A DNA stretch of 5,790 bases from DASUPK01 sp036276255 (GCA_036276255.1 DASUPK010000163.1:1-5790); one strand, 5' to 3'; numbered from the stretch's first letter, positions 1-4,955 are shown. The notes: a model not told the origin generated them from the sequence alone. Made by a program: numbers and translations.

Positions 1-1230
1 TCAACCCTTGATCTGGGTCCATGCGGCGGACCAGTCGTTGTAGTCCTTGCATGTGTCGCCGCGGTTATCACCGCAGTCCGCGAGCGGCACCTGCCAGTAG
101 TAGACCTTCTTCCAGAAATTCGGATCCGCTGCGTGGTACTCGTCGCAGAACTTCGGATCCGCTGGATAGTCGATTGCCTTATCGGCTGCGAGCACAAGGT
201 TCTGCGCACACGCCTTGCTCTGCGCAGGTGCCTCGCCGAAGTACTGAGCGACTTCGGCTTGGGCCTGAGGCGAGGTGATGAAATTCATCCACTTGTACAT
301 GCAGTTCGGATGAGCCGCGTTCTTGGCGATCATCCAGGTGTCCGACCAGCCCGTCGAGCCCTCGGTCGGGACGAATCCAGTATCTGCACCCGGAGCCTGC
401 ATCGGCTGGTTGTCGGCCAGCAGGGCGAAGTACTGGTACTGCCAGGTGGTGCCGACCACGTCGTCGCCGTTGGCGAACGAGTTGATCTGCTTGGCGGCAT
501 CCGACCAGTACTCACCGACATTCGGGTGCTGTTGCTTGAGCAGGTCGACGGCCGCGTTGAACTGGTTGTCGTCGAGCTCGTAGGGATTCGTGATGCCCAG
601 GTTGGGCTGGTGGGCCTTCAGGTACACGGCGGCGTCCGCGATGTAGATCGGATCGTCGTACACGCTGATCTTGCCCTTGTACTTCGCGGCCTGAGCCGGA
701 TCGAGCATCACCGACCACGAGGTCGGGTTCGGCTTGACGTCGTTCGAGTTCGACATCAAGAGGTTTGCGCCACGCCCGTGGGGGATGCCATACGGCTTCC
801 CATCGAACGTGTTGTACGGCTGGTTCTTGAGGTCGTCGAAGATCGTCGCGTAGTTGGGCACCAGGTCGGTGTTCACAGGCGCGACGTCACCTCCGTCGAC
901 GAGCTTCGCCGTGGCGTTGCCCGACGCCGAGACGCCGTCCCACTGGCCGGTGCGCATCAGGTCGACCATCTCGTCCGAGGTGCCGGCCTCCTTCAACTTG
1001 ATCTGGCAGCCCGTCTGCTTCTCGAAGTCGGACTTCCACGGGTCGGCGACGTACCCCGGCCAGGCGACGAGGTTCAACTGCCCCTCGCCGGCCCCGACGG
1101 ACTTCTGGGCCGTGCCGTTGTCGTTGCTGCTGCTGCTTCCACCACACCCGGCGACCACCAACATCGTGGCGGCGAGCCCTCCGACGATCGCGGCGGGCAG
1201 CCAGGCGGAGCGAGCTCTGAATCGGCTCAC
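1..1230 (-). CDS. Polyamine-type ABC transporter substrate-binding lipoprotein (PotD/PotF-like)
   Basis: Periplasmic-type binding protein that would capture spermidine/putrescine or a similar cationic solute outside the membrane and deliver it to an ABC permease. Seen: 409 residues from a GTG start; a basic n-region, a hydrophobic stretch and a lipobox VAGC with the lipidated Cys at residue 29; then a Ser/Asn-rich tether and the type II binding fold beginning LNLVAWPGYV. Motifs such as GKPYGIP and the late GWSDTWMIAKNA followed by YKWMNFITSPQAQ are typical of the COG0687 family. The GTG start is preferred over an in-frame start 48 bases upstream because it overlaps the ATPase stop as GTGA and has AGGAGG at 7 nt spacing. 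The C-terminus extends past the usual PotD end with four cysteines (CDEY, DCGDNRGDTCKDY). The stop lies exactly at the window edge. The substrate is inferred; opines or other cations are possible. Confidence 0.9.
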   Translation of the reverse strand: MSRFRARSAWLPAAIVGGLAATMLVVAGCGGSSSSNDNGTAQKSVGAGEGQLNLVAWPGYVADPWKSDFEKQTGCQIKLKEAGTSDEMVDLMRTGQWDGVSASGNATAKLVDGGDVAPVNTDLVPNYATIFDDLKNQPYNTFDGKPYGIPHGRGANLLMSNSNDVKPNPTSWSVMLDPAQAAKYKGKISVYDDPIYIADAAVYLKAHQPNLGITNPYELDDNQFNAAVDLLKQQHPNVGEYWSDAAKQINSFANGDDVVGTTWQYQYFALLADNQPMQAPGADTGFVPTEGSTGWSDTWMIAKNAAHPNCMYKWMNFITSPQAQAEVAQYFGEAPAQSKACAQNLVLAADKAIDYPADPKFCDEYHAADPNFWKKVYYWQVPLADCGDNRGDTCKDYNDWSAAWTQIKG

Positions 1231-2213
1231 TTTCCTTCCTCCTCTCCCTCTACGGCGACGGTCTGATCCGCTCGCCATCCAATTTTCACTTTGCGGCCGC
1301 GTTCTGCCTGGACCTCCGCGGAGGTCGTCTCCAGGTTCTGGCGGACGATTTGGAGCTGTCCCCCCGCTTCGAGGTCGACGATATAGCGGGTGATCATCCC
1401 GGCGTAGGAGACGTCCTTGATCGTCCCCTCCTCGACGTGAAGTCCGTTGGACGCCCTGCCATTCTCGATGATCGAGATCTTCTCGGGGCGCACCGTGAAG
1501 CGCTGGCCGTCGCGCTCGAGCAGGTTCGAGACGCCGACGAAGCCGGCGACGAAGGCGTTGTCCGGGCGCTCGTAGATCTCCGTCGGCGGGCCGATCTGCT
1601 CGATCCTGCCTTCGTTGAAGACGGCGATCCGGTCGGACATCGTCAGCGCCTCCTCCTGGTCGTGGGTCACGTAGATGAAGGTGATCCCGACCTGGCTCTG
1701 GATCGTCTTCAGCTCGACCTGCATCTGCTCGCGCAGCTTCAGGTCGAGGGCGCCGAGCGGCTCATCGAGCAGCAGGACGCGCGGCTCGTTGATGATCGCC
1801 CGGGCGAGCGCCACGCGCTGCTGCTGGCCGCCGGAGAGCTGATTCGGCTTGCGAGCCTCATAGCCGCCGAGCCGCACGGTCGCCAGGGCCTCGGTGGCGC
1901 GCTTGCGGCGCTCCGCCTTGTTGACTCCCTTCACGCGCAGCCCGTAGGCGACGTTTTCCCCTACCGTCATGTGAGGGAAGAGGGCGTAGTCCTGAAAGAC
2001 GGTGTTGACCGAGCGGTCGTAGGGCGGCAGGCCGGTGACGTCCTTGCTCCCCAGCTCGACGCGCCCGGTGTCCGGCTCCTCGAAGCCGGCGATCATGCGA
2101 AGCGTCGTGGTCTTGCCCGATCCGGAGGGGCCGAGCAGCGTGAAGAACTCCCCCCGCTTCACCTCGAGGTCGAGGCCGTGGACAGCCGCGACCTCGCCGT
2201 AGTGCTTGCTCAC
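1227..2213 (-). CDS. potA: Polyamine-type ABC transporter ATP-binding protein (PotA-like)
   Basis: Cytoplasmic ATPase energising uptake through the importer whose binding protein follows it. Counting from the GTG at 2213 (328 residues): Walker A GPSGSGKTT at 28-36, Q-loop Gln 74 in VFQDYALFPH, signature LSGGQ at 126-130, Walker B LLLDEP at 147-152 with Glu 151, D-loop GALD at 154-157, H-loop His 184 in VTHDQEEA, then a C-terminal TOBE-type regulatory domain with the VRPEKI motif from roughly residue 240 on. This order and the TOBE domain match PotA/FbpC/UgpC-type importer ATPases; pairing with a PotD-like protein favours polyamines. The GTG start cuts off the first beta strand: the in-frame upstream codons read DLDVNLVGVSKHYGE, as PotA proteins normally begin, so the true start is probably upstream, near 2297. 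It overlaps the next gene by 4 bases. Confidence 0.9.
   Translation of the reverse strand: MSKHYGEVAAVHGLDLEVKRGEFFTLLGPSGSGKTTTLRMIAGFEEPDTGRVELGSKDVTGLPPYDRSVNTVFQDYALFPHMTVGENVAYGLRVKGVNKAERRKRATEALATVRLGGYEARKPNQLSGGQQQRVALARAIINEPRVLLLDEPLGALDLKLREQMQVELKTIQSQVGITFIYVTHDQEEALTMSDRIAVFNEGRIEQIGPPTEIYERPDNAFVAGFVGVSNLLERDGQRFTVRPEKISIIENGRASNGLHVEEGTIKDVSYAGMITRYIVDLEAGGQLQIVRQNLETTSAEVQAERGRKVKIGWRADQTVAVEGEEEGK
1238..1243 (-). promoter_or_regulatory. Shine-Dalgarno that sets the start of the substrate-binding protein
   Basis: AGGAGG on the minus strand lies inside the last codons of the ATPase gene, 7 nt before the GTG at 1230. It makes the GTGA overlap the translation start and indicates translational coupling of the two transporter genes. 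Confidence 0.75.
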
Positions 2214-2294
2214 CCCAACCAGGTTGACGTCGAGGTCCTCCGCGCCGGGTGTGGCGCCGGGCTCCTCCTCACTCGTCGATGCCTGGGTCGAGGC

Positions 2295-2309
2295 TACGGC
2301 CGTCTCCTT
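2295..2309 (-). promoter_or_regulatory. Good Shine-Dalgarno facing an in-frame GTA codon upstream of potA
   Basis: AAGGAG (2304-2309 on the minus strand) sits 6 nt before a GTA codon at 2295-2297 that is exactly 28 codons in frame upstream of the GTG at 2213. The frame is open back to a TGA at 2361-2363, yet it contains no ATG, GTG or TTG before 2213. The position is right for the natural start of the ATPase if the codon were GTG, or if a non-standard start is used. A sequencing error or a start-codon mutation is equally possible. Confidence 0.4.
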
Positions 2310-2514
2310 CGCTGTCTTCCCTGACGGGCTGCGCTGTGCGCACCGTACAACGTGCCCCGATCAGGGCATAGGTATATCCGAGCGCCGCCCTGCGTCGCGA
2401 GGACGCGATGGACAATCTTTGCGGGAAGGCTTGGACATCTGGCTTTCTACGTAGCGGCCACCAGGCCGCGGTACTCGGGAGCGGAGGGCGAATGCCCGAA
2501 GCGACTTACGAGGG

Positions 2515-2550
2515 GCGGCCGCTTGTGGCCGCGGCTTTATGGCGAAGCCG
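2515..2550 (-). terminator. Two abutting GC hairpins downstream of the last NlpC/P60 gene
   Basis: Stem GCGGCC (2515-2520) pairs with GGCCGC (2527-2532) over a 6-nt loop, and stem CGGCTT (2532-2537) pairs with AAGCCG (2545-2550) over a 7-nt loop. The two share one base, so they are adjacent or alternative structures. They lie 31 bases beyond the stop codon at 2582 of the minus-strand gene. No T tract follows on the minus strand, so a role as a terminator without a U tract is inference. Confidence 0.35.
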
Positions 2551-2593
2551 TCCCTAGCTAGTAGCCGGGATCCGTCCCTAGCTAGTAGCCCGG
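2546..2593 (-). repeat. 24-bp tandem duplication spanning a stop codon
   Basis: Two adjacent 24-bp units (2570-2593 and 2546-2569 on the minus strand) match at 22 of 24 positions. Each reads Pro-Gly-Tyr-stop-Leu-Gly-Thr in the same frame, because 24 is a multiple of three. The first unit supplies the last three codons and the TAG stop of the NlpC/P60 gene; the second repeats the ending just downstream. Each unit contains the 8-bp palindrome CTAGCTAG. It looks like a recent slippage-type duplication. Confidence 0.9.
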
Positions 2594-3169
2594 GTAGTAC
2601 TTCGCCGTGTAGCCGGCGGCCTTGCGCTTCGTCGAGCGCCAGCGCGGCCCCGAGCCCTGGTTCAGGCGCTCGCCGACCGCGGAGGTGTCGAAGCGCAGCC
2701 CGGCGACCATCATGTATGCATGACTCGCGTTCGCGAAGACCGTGATCCAGCGGCCCCTGCCGGGGACGCCCCAGCCGGCTGCCAGGGGACCCGAGGGCAT
2801 CGGGCTCGACAGCATGCCGGCGGCGTGCAGCACGTAGCTGACCGCGCCGGAGCAGTCATATCCGGTGTCAGTGAAGGAGCGGTGTCCGCCGCCCCAGTGA
2901 TAGGGGTAGGTGTGGATCGCGTTACCCGCCGCGATCGCCGCCTGGATGTTGGCGGGCGCATCCGCGGGCGCCAGGGCCGTGCCGTCCTTGCGGAGCTTGG
3001 CCTTGCCGGGCGGTCCGACGGGAGCGGCCGGGTCGGTCGGCACGGTTGTGCCACCGGGCGGGCCGGACCCGCCGGTCTGGGCGGCCGCCGGCACCGCCGC
3101 GGCCAGGATTGCAATCGCTGTGACCCCCGCCACTGCGAGGCGACGCTTCGAGCTAGGTGTGCTTCGCAT
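2582..3169 (-). CDS. Secreted NlpC/P60-like cell-wall hydrolase, copy A (c-di-AMP riboswitch controlled)
   Basis: Probable extracellular peptidoglycan peptidase that cleaves stem peptides. Seen: 195 residues; basic n-region RRL, hydrophobic core and cleavage site VPAAA/Q near residue 30; a Gly/Pro/Thr linker to about 60; then one compact catalytic domain. The core motif YDCSGAVSYVLHAAG holds the candidate nucleophile Cys 106; the candidate base is His 150 in SHAYMMVAGLRFDTS. The usual third polar residue position holds Asp 161/Thr 162 instead of His, Asn or Gln. There is no SH3, LysM or other wall-binding domain. The ATG at 3169 was chosen because AAAGGAG precedes it by 8 nt and the signal peptide begins there; a longer frame from 3265 would run through the riboswitch. 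Nearest relative is copy B next door. Activity is inferred from the family; the specific bond is unknown. Confidence 0.85.
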   Translation of the reverse strand: MRSTPSSKRRLAVAGVTAIAILAAAVPAAAQTGGSGPPGGTTVPTDPAAPVGPPGKAKLRKDGTALAPADAPANIQAAIAAGNAIHTYPYHWGGGHRSFTDTGYDCSGAVSYVLHAAGMLSSPMPSGPLAAGWGVPGRGRWITVFANASHAYMMVAGLRFDTSAVGERLNQGSGPRWRSTKRKAAGYTAKYYPGY

Positions 3170-3187
3170 CAACAGTTCTCCTTTGCA

Positions 3188-3312
3188 GGCCTGCGGGGTT
3201 AGCTGACGGGCTGGCGCTTGAGGAGCCTGCGCCCCCACCCTTCGACTGCGGTGGGTTAGCCCCAAAACTTGGTTCCCCCGCTCCCATCACCACTTGGGGA
3301 TGAGATTCGGCG
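3188..3312 (-). promoter_or_regulatory. ydaO-type c-di-AMP riboswitch before NlpC/P60 copy A
   Basis: The minus strand carries the ordered hallmarks of the ydaO/yuaA aptamer: CGCCGAATC at the 5' side, a P2-like hairpin with loop AAGT, then GCGGGGGAACCAA, TTGGGGCTAACCC, a further hairpin, and CCCGTCAGCTAACCCCG closing with AGGC, which pairs GGC to the 5' GCC. ydaO aptamers bind c-di-AMP and in actinobacteria often precede wall hydrolase genes. The aptamer ends only about 5 nt before AAAGGAG, so no separate terminator fits between it and the start codon. A 5-bp hairpin (GGCGC 3213-3217 with GCGCC 3229-3233, forward strand) shows CTCCT in its loop on the RNA strand, complementary to the Shine-Dalgarno. 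Boundaries are approximate. Confidence 0.88.
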
Positions 3313-3370
3313 TAACTGGCGCGGGACGTTACCAAACGTGAGAGATCCTTTGCAGCCGGCAACCGTTTGC

Positions 3371-3388
3371 TCGTGACTTCAGGCACGA
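3371..3388. promoter_or_regulatory. CRP-like inverted repeat upstream of riboswitch A
   Basis: TCGTG (3371-3375) and CACGA (3384-3388) form a perfect 5-bp inverted repeat with an 8-nt spacer. The core GTGA-N6-GCAC resembles the CRP half-site layout GTGA-N6-TCAC. It lies about 40 bp upstream of a TANNNT hexamer (TAACGT, 3326-3331 on the minus strand), a plausible activator position. No good -35 accompanies that hexamer. Short inverted repeats arise by chance, so this is suggestive only. Confidence 0.35.
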
Positions 3389-3462
3389 TCTTTGGATTCG
3401 ACGCCTGCGCGCCAGGCTCCTCCCACCTTTGGACGCCGGTTTGACGCCCGCGAAGAAGGCAG

Positions 3463-3493
3463 CGCCGCGCCGCCCGGGAGAGGCGACGCGGCG
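3463..3493 (-). terminator. Compound GC hairpin downstream of NlpC/P60 copy B
   Basis: CGCCGCG (3463-3469) pairs with CGCGGCG (3487-3493), and inside it CGCC (3471-3474) pairs with GGCG (3482-3485), giving about 11 bp with small bulges. It lies some 40 bases after the stop of copy B and before the promoter region of copy A. On the minus strand it is followed by CTGCCTTCTTCG, only mildly T-rich. It is a reasonable terminator separating the two genes. Confidence 0.45.
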
Positions 3494-3521
3494 TACCTAG
3501 GGGAGGAGAGGTGGCCTCGGG

Positions 3522-3536
3522 GCCGCCGGAGGCGGC
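3522..3536 (-). terminator. Short hairpin touching the stop codon of copy B
   Basis: GCCGCC (3522-3527) and GGCGGC (3531-3536) form a perfect 6-bp stem with a 3-nt loop that starts at the last base of the TAG stop. No T tract follows. It may help protect the 3' end or assist the larger hairpin at 3463-3493. Confidence 0.35.
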
Positions 3537-4105
3537 TAGAGGCCTGGGGAGAAGCGCGTGGAGTAGCCGGTGGCCGCACGCATGTTGAAGCGCCACCGCG
3601 GACCCGAGCCCTGGTTCAGGGACTCACCGGCCGCCGAGGTGTCGAACCGAAGCCCGGCGATCGTCATCCACGCGTGGGTCCGGTTGGCGTAGACGGTGAT
3701 CCAGGAGCCGATGCCCGGGACGCCCCAGGCCATCAGCGGCCCGGAGGCCGCGGGGCTGTGGAGCAGCCCCGCGGCGTGCAGCACGTAGCTGACGGCGCCG
3801 GAGCAGTCGTAGCCCCTGGACTTGAAGCTGCGATGTCCCCCGCCCCAGATGTAGGGACGGGTGTGAATCTTGTTGGCGGCGGCGATGGCCTTGCGCACCT
3901 GCGTGGGGGCGTTCGCCGGGGCGATGGCGGTACCGTCGGATTGGATCCGAGCGGATCCGGTCGGGGCCGTCGACGTGGTGACGCTGCCGGGCGAGCCCGT
4001 CCCGCCAGTCTGGGCCATGGCCGGCACCGCGGCGCCGAGCGACGCGACCAACAGCAGCCCTGCGAAGGCCAGCTTCATGCTTCTGCTGAGAGTTTTTGAC
4101 CGCAA
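3536..4105 (-). CDS. Secreted NlpC/P60-like cell-wall hydrolase, copy B (c-di-AMP riboswitch controlled)
   Basis: Paralogue of the other two hydrolases in this window; probable exported peptidoglycan peptidase. Seen: 189 residues; signal peptide with basic start, hydrophobic core and AMA/Q cleavage near residue 31; a short Ser/Thr/Gly linker; catalytic domain with PYIWGGGHRSF, candidate nucleophile Cys 101 in YDCSGAVSYVLHAAG and candidate His 144 in THAWMTIAGLRFDTS, ending FSPGL. The third catalytic position again carries Asp/Thr. The TTG start at 4105 is chosen because AAGGAG lies 6 nt upstream and because MRSK aligns with MRST of copy A; the internal ATG at 4078 has no good Shine-Dalgarno but would still leave a signal peptide. 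The gene is preceded by its own promoter, operator-like repeat and ydaO aptamer, so it can be transcribed independently of copy C. Confidence 0.85.
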   Translation of the reverse strand: MRSKTLSRSMKLAFAGLLLVASLGAAVPAMAQTGGTGSPGSVTTSTAPTGSARIQSDGTAIAPANAPTQVRKAIAAANKIHTRPYIWGGGHRSFKSRGYDCSGAVSYVLHAAGLLHSPAASGPLMAWGVPGIGSWITVYANRTHAWMTIAGLRFDTSAAGESLNQGSGPRWRFNMRAATGYSTRFSPGL

Positions 4106-4121
4106 ACCGTTCTCCTTCGTC

Positions 4122-4246
4122 GGCCTACGGGGTTAGCTGACGGACTACCGCGAAAGGAGCTTGCGGTTCCACCTCTTTCGGTGGATTCGCCCCAACTGCT
4201 TGGTTCCCCCGCTCCCGGCCCGCACTAGCGGGGCCGAGACTCGGCG
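4122..4246 (-). promoter_or_regulatory. ydaO-type c-di-AMP riboswitch before NlpC/P60 copy B
   Basis: Second aptamer of the same class and same 125-nt length. On the minus strand it shows CGCCGAGTC, a long P2 hairpin (CCCGC with GCGGG, loop TAGT), GCGGGGGAACCAA, TTGGGGCGAATCC, a hairpin, then CCGTCAGCTAACCCCGTAGGC. The hairpin ACCGC/GCGGT (4147-4151 and 4163-4167) has an 11-nt loop showing CTCCTT on the RNA strand, complementary over 6 bases to the AAGGAG at 4112-4117. The Shine-Dalgarno begins about 4 nt after the aptamer. The stems differ in sequence from riboswitch A while the joining motifs are kept, as expected for a conserved RNA fold rather than a copied stretch of DNA. Confidence 0.9.
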
Positions 4247-4260
4247 TTTGGTTCGCGAGC

Positions 4261-4288
4261 AGAGTAGCAAAGTCGGAAGAACTGTGAG
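4261..4288 (-). promoter_or_regulatory. Predicted promoter of NlpC/P60 copy B
   Basis: Minus strand CTCACA (4283-4288, 4 of 6 matches to TTGACA), a 16-nt spacer, then TACTCT (4261-4266, TANNNT type). Transcription would begin near 4254, just before the riboswitch. The -35 lies within an inverted repeat. Built by eye and unscored. Confidence 0.4.
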
Positions 4289-4301
4289 CAGGTACTCACA
4301 G
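4282..4301. promoter_or_regulatory. Operator-like inverted repeat CTGTGAG-N6-CTCACAG
   Basis: A perfect 7-bp inverted repeat (4282-4288 and 4295-4301) with a 6-nt spacer covers the predicted -35 of copy B. It resembles CRP half-sites, but the GTG and CAC elements are 10 nt apart rather than the 8 of CRP sites. The same half-sites with the same spacing recur in the promoter of copy C at 4950-4967. Confidence 0.5.
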
Positions 4302-4326
4302 AGACCGTGCAATTTCCGCGGAAGCG

Positions 4327-4923
4327 CTAGAGGCCGGGGTAGTGGCGCACGGCGAAGCCTGCTCCGGTGCGCAGGGTGAAGCGCCAGCGGGGGCCGCGGC
4401 CCTGGTCGACCGTCTCACCGCGCGGTGAGGTGTCGTAGCGCAGCCCCGCGATGTATATGTAGGTATGGACCTTGTTGGCGAAGACCGTGATCCAGGCGCC
4501 CGGCCCCGGTAGGCCCCAGAAGGCGAGCTGCCCGGAGACGAGCGGCGAGCTCAGCACTCCCGCAGCGTGCAGTACGTAGCTGACGGCCCCCGAGCAGTCA
4601 TAGCCCCTCGCCTTGAAGCTGCGGTGCCCGCCGCCCCAGATGTAGGTCCTCCGGTGGATCCGGTTGGCCGCCTGGATCGCCCGCACCACGGACGACGGAG
4701 CGCCGGCCGGGATGCTCGCCTTGCCGTCCGGCAGGATCGTCGCCCCCGTGGCGGGAGGCGCCGAGCCCTCGGGCGCGCCCGGTGGAAGCGTGGTCGTGCT
4801 CTCGGTCTGTCCGGCCGCCGGCGCAGCGGCCACCAGGGCGAGGCAGAACAGAAGTCCTGCGATTCCAAGCCTGCGGGTTTGGCGATTCGAGCGAGGCAGC
4901 GGTCCCTCTCCTTTTCCCTGCAA
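4327..4923 (-). CDS. Secreted NlpC/P60-like cell-wall hydrolase, copy C (no riboswitch)
   Basis: Third paralogue; probable exported peptidoglycan peptidase. Counting from the TTG at 4923 (198 residues): basic n-region RQTRRL, hydrophobic core, cleavage near AAG/Q at residue 38; a Pro/Gly/Thr linker to about 65; catalytic domain with YIWGGGHRSF, candidate nucleophile Cys 110 in YDCSGAVSYVLHAAG, candidate His 153 in VHTYIYIAGLRYDTS; ending HYPGL. The start is uncertain: the TTG has no Shine-Dalgarno, whereas AAAGGAG (4908-4914) lies exactly 8 nt before an in-frame CTG at 4899, the same geometry as copy A, and would give 190 residues starting PRSNRQ after Met. Unlike A and B, only 68 bases separate it from the divergent dehydrogenase, leaving no room for a ydaO aptamer. 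It is the most divergent of the three. Confidence 0.83.
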   Translation of the reverse strand: MQGKGEGPLPRSNRQTRRLGIAGLLFCLALVAAAPAAGQTESTTTLPPGAPEGSAPPATGATILPDGKASIPAGAPSSVVRAIQAANRIHRRTYIWGGGHRSFKARGYDCSGAVSYVLHAAGVLSSPLVSGQLAFWGLPGPGAWITVFANKVHTYIYIAGLRYDTSPRGETVDQGRGPRWRFTLRTGAGFAVRHYPGL

Positions 4924-4926
4924 ATG

Positions 4927-4955
4927 ACCGTAGCAGAGCTCGGCCTGTATGTGAG
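4927..4955 (-). promoter_or_regulatory. Predicted promoter of NlpC/P60 copy C
   Basis: Minus strand CTCACA (4950-4955), a 17-nt spacer, then TACGGT (4927-4932, TANNNT type). Transcription would start near 4920, giving a short leader holding AAAGGAG; this favours the CTG at 4899 over the TTG at 4923 as the start codon. The -35 is one half of an inverted repeat. Unscored prediction. Confidence 0.4.

Larger units (their letters stand above)
2214..2581. other. Intergenic region between potA and the first NlpC/P60 gene
   Basis: About 370 bases without a standard-start gene. The left part (2214-2297) is probably the N-terminal coding extension of the ATPase. The right part holds two adjoining hairpins and the second copy of a 24-bp tandem duplication. 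I found no convincing -35/-10 pair for the transporter operon. The region around 2365-2380 is locally AT-richer (GGATATACCTATG on the minus strand) and is where I would look for its promoter. Confidence 0.5.

Noticed and set aside
119..164. 13-bp direct repeat TTCGGATCCGCTG at 119-131 and 152-164
   Set aside because: It encodes two similar ADPxF segments within the binding protein and contains the palindrome GGATCC; it is explained by coding sequence and shows no further repeat copies.
133..2324. Long plus-strand open frames at 133-1266 and 1350-2324
   Set aside because: They are antisense to the transporter genes, whose family motifs are unambiguous. Their translations are repetitive Arg/Val/Leu/Asp-rich strings typical of high-GC shadow frames.
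2342..2347. TACGGT hexamer upstream of potA as a -10 element
   Set aside because: It matches TANNNT and equals the hexamer of copy C, but no -35-like sequence lies 16-18 nt upstream (TATGCC at 17 nt), so it was not annotated as a promoter.
3326..3339. Inverted repeat ACGTT-N4-AACGT near the putative copy A promoter
   Set aside because: Arms of only 5 bp, not found at the other hydrolase promoters; too short to support as an operator on its own.
3153..3596. Minus-strand open frame across riboswitch A and its upstream region
   Set aside because: It overlaps the aptamer, the promoter region and the end of copy B in another frame, has no Shine-Dalgarno or recognisable domain, and is best explained as a chance GC-rich frame.
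4314..4323. Palindrome TTCCGCGGAA just after the stop of NlpC/P60 copy C
   Set aside because: Ten bases only, not repeated elsewhere in the window and not placed at a predicted promoter element; likely chance in GC-rich sequence.
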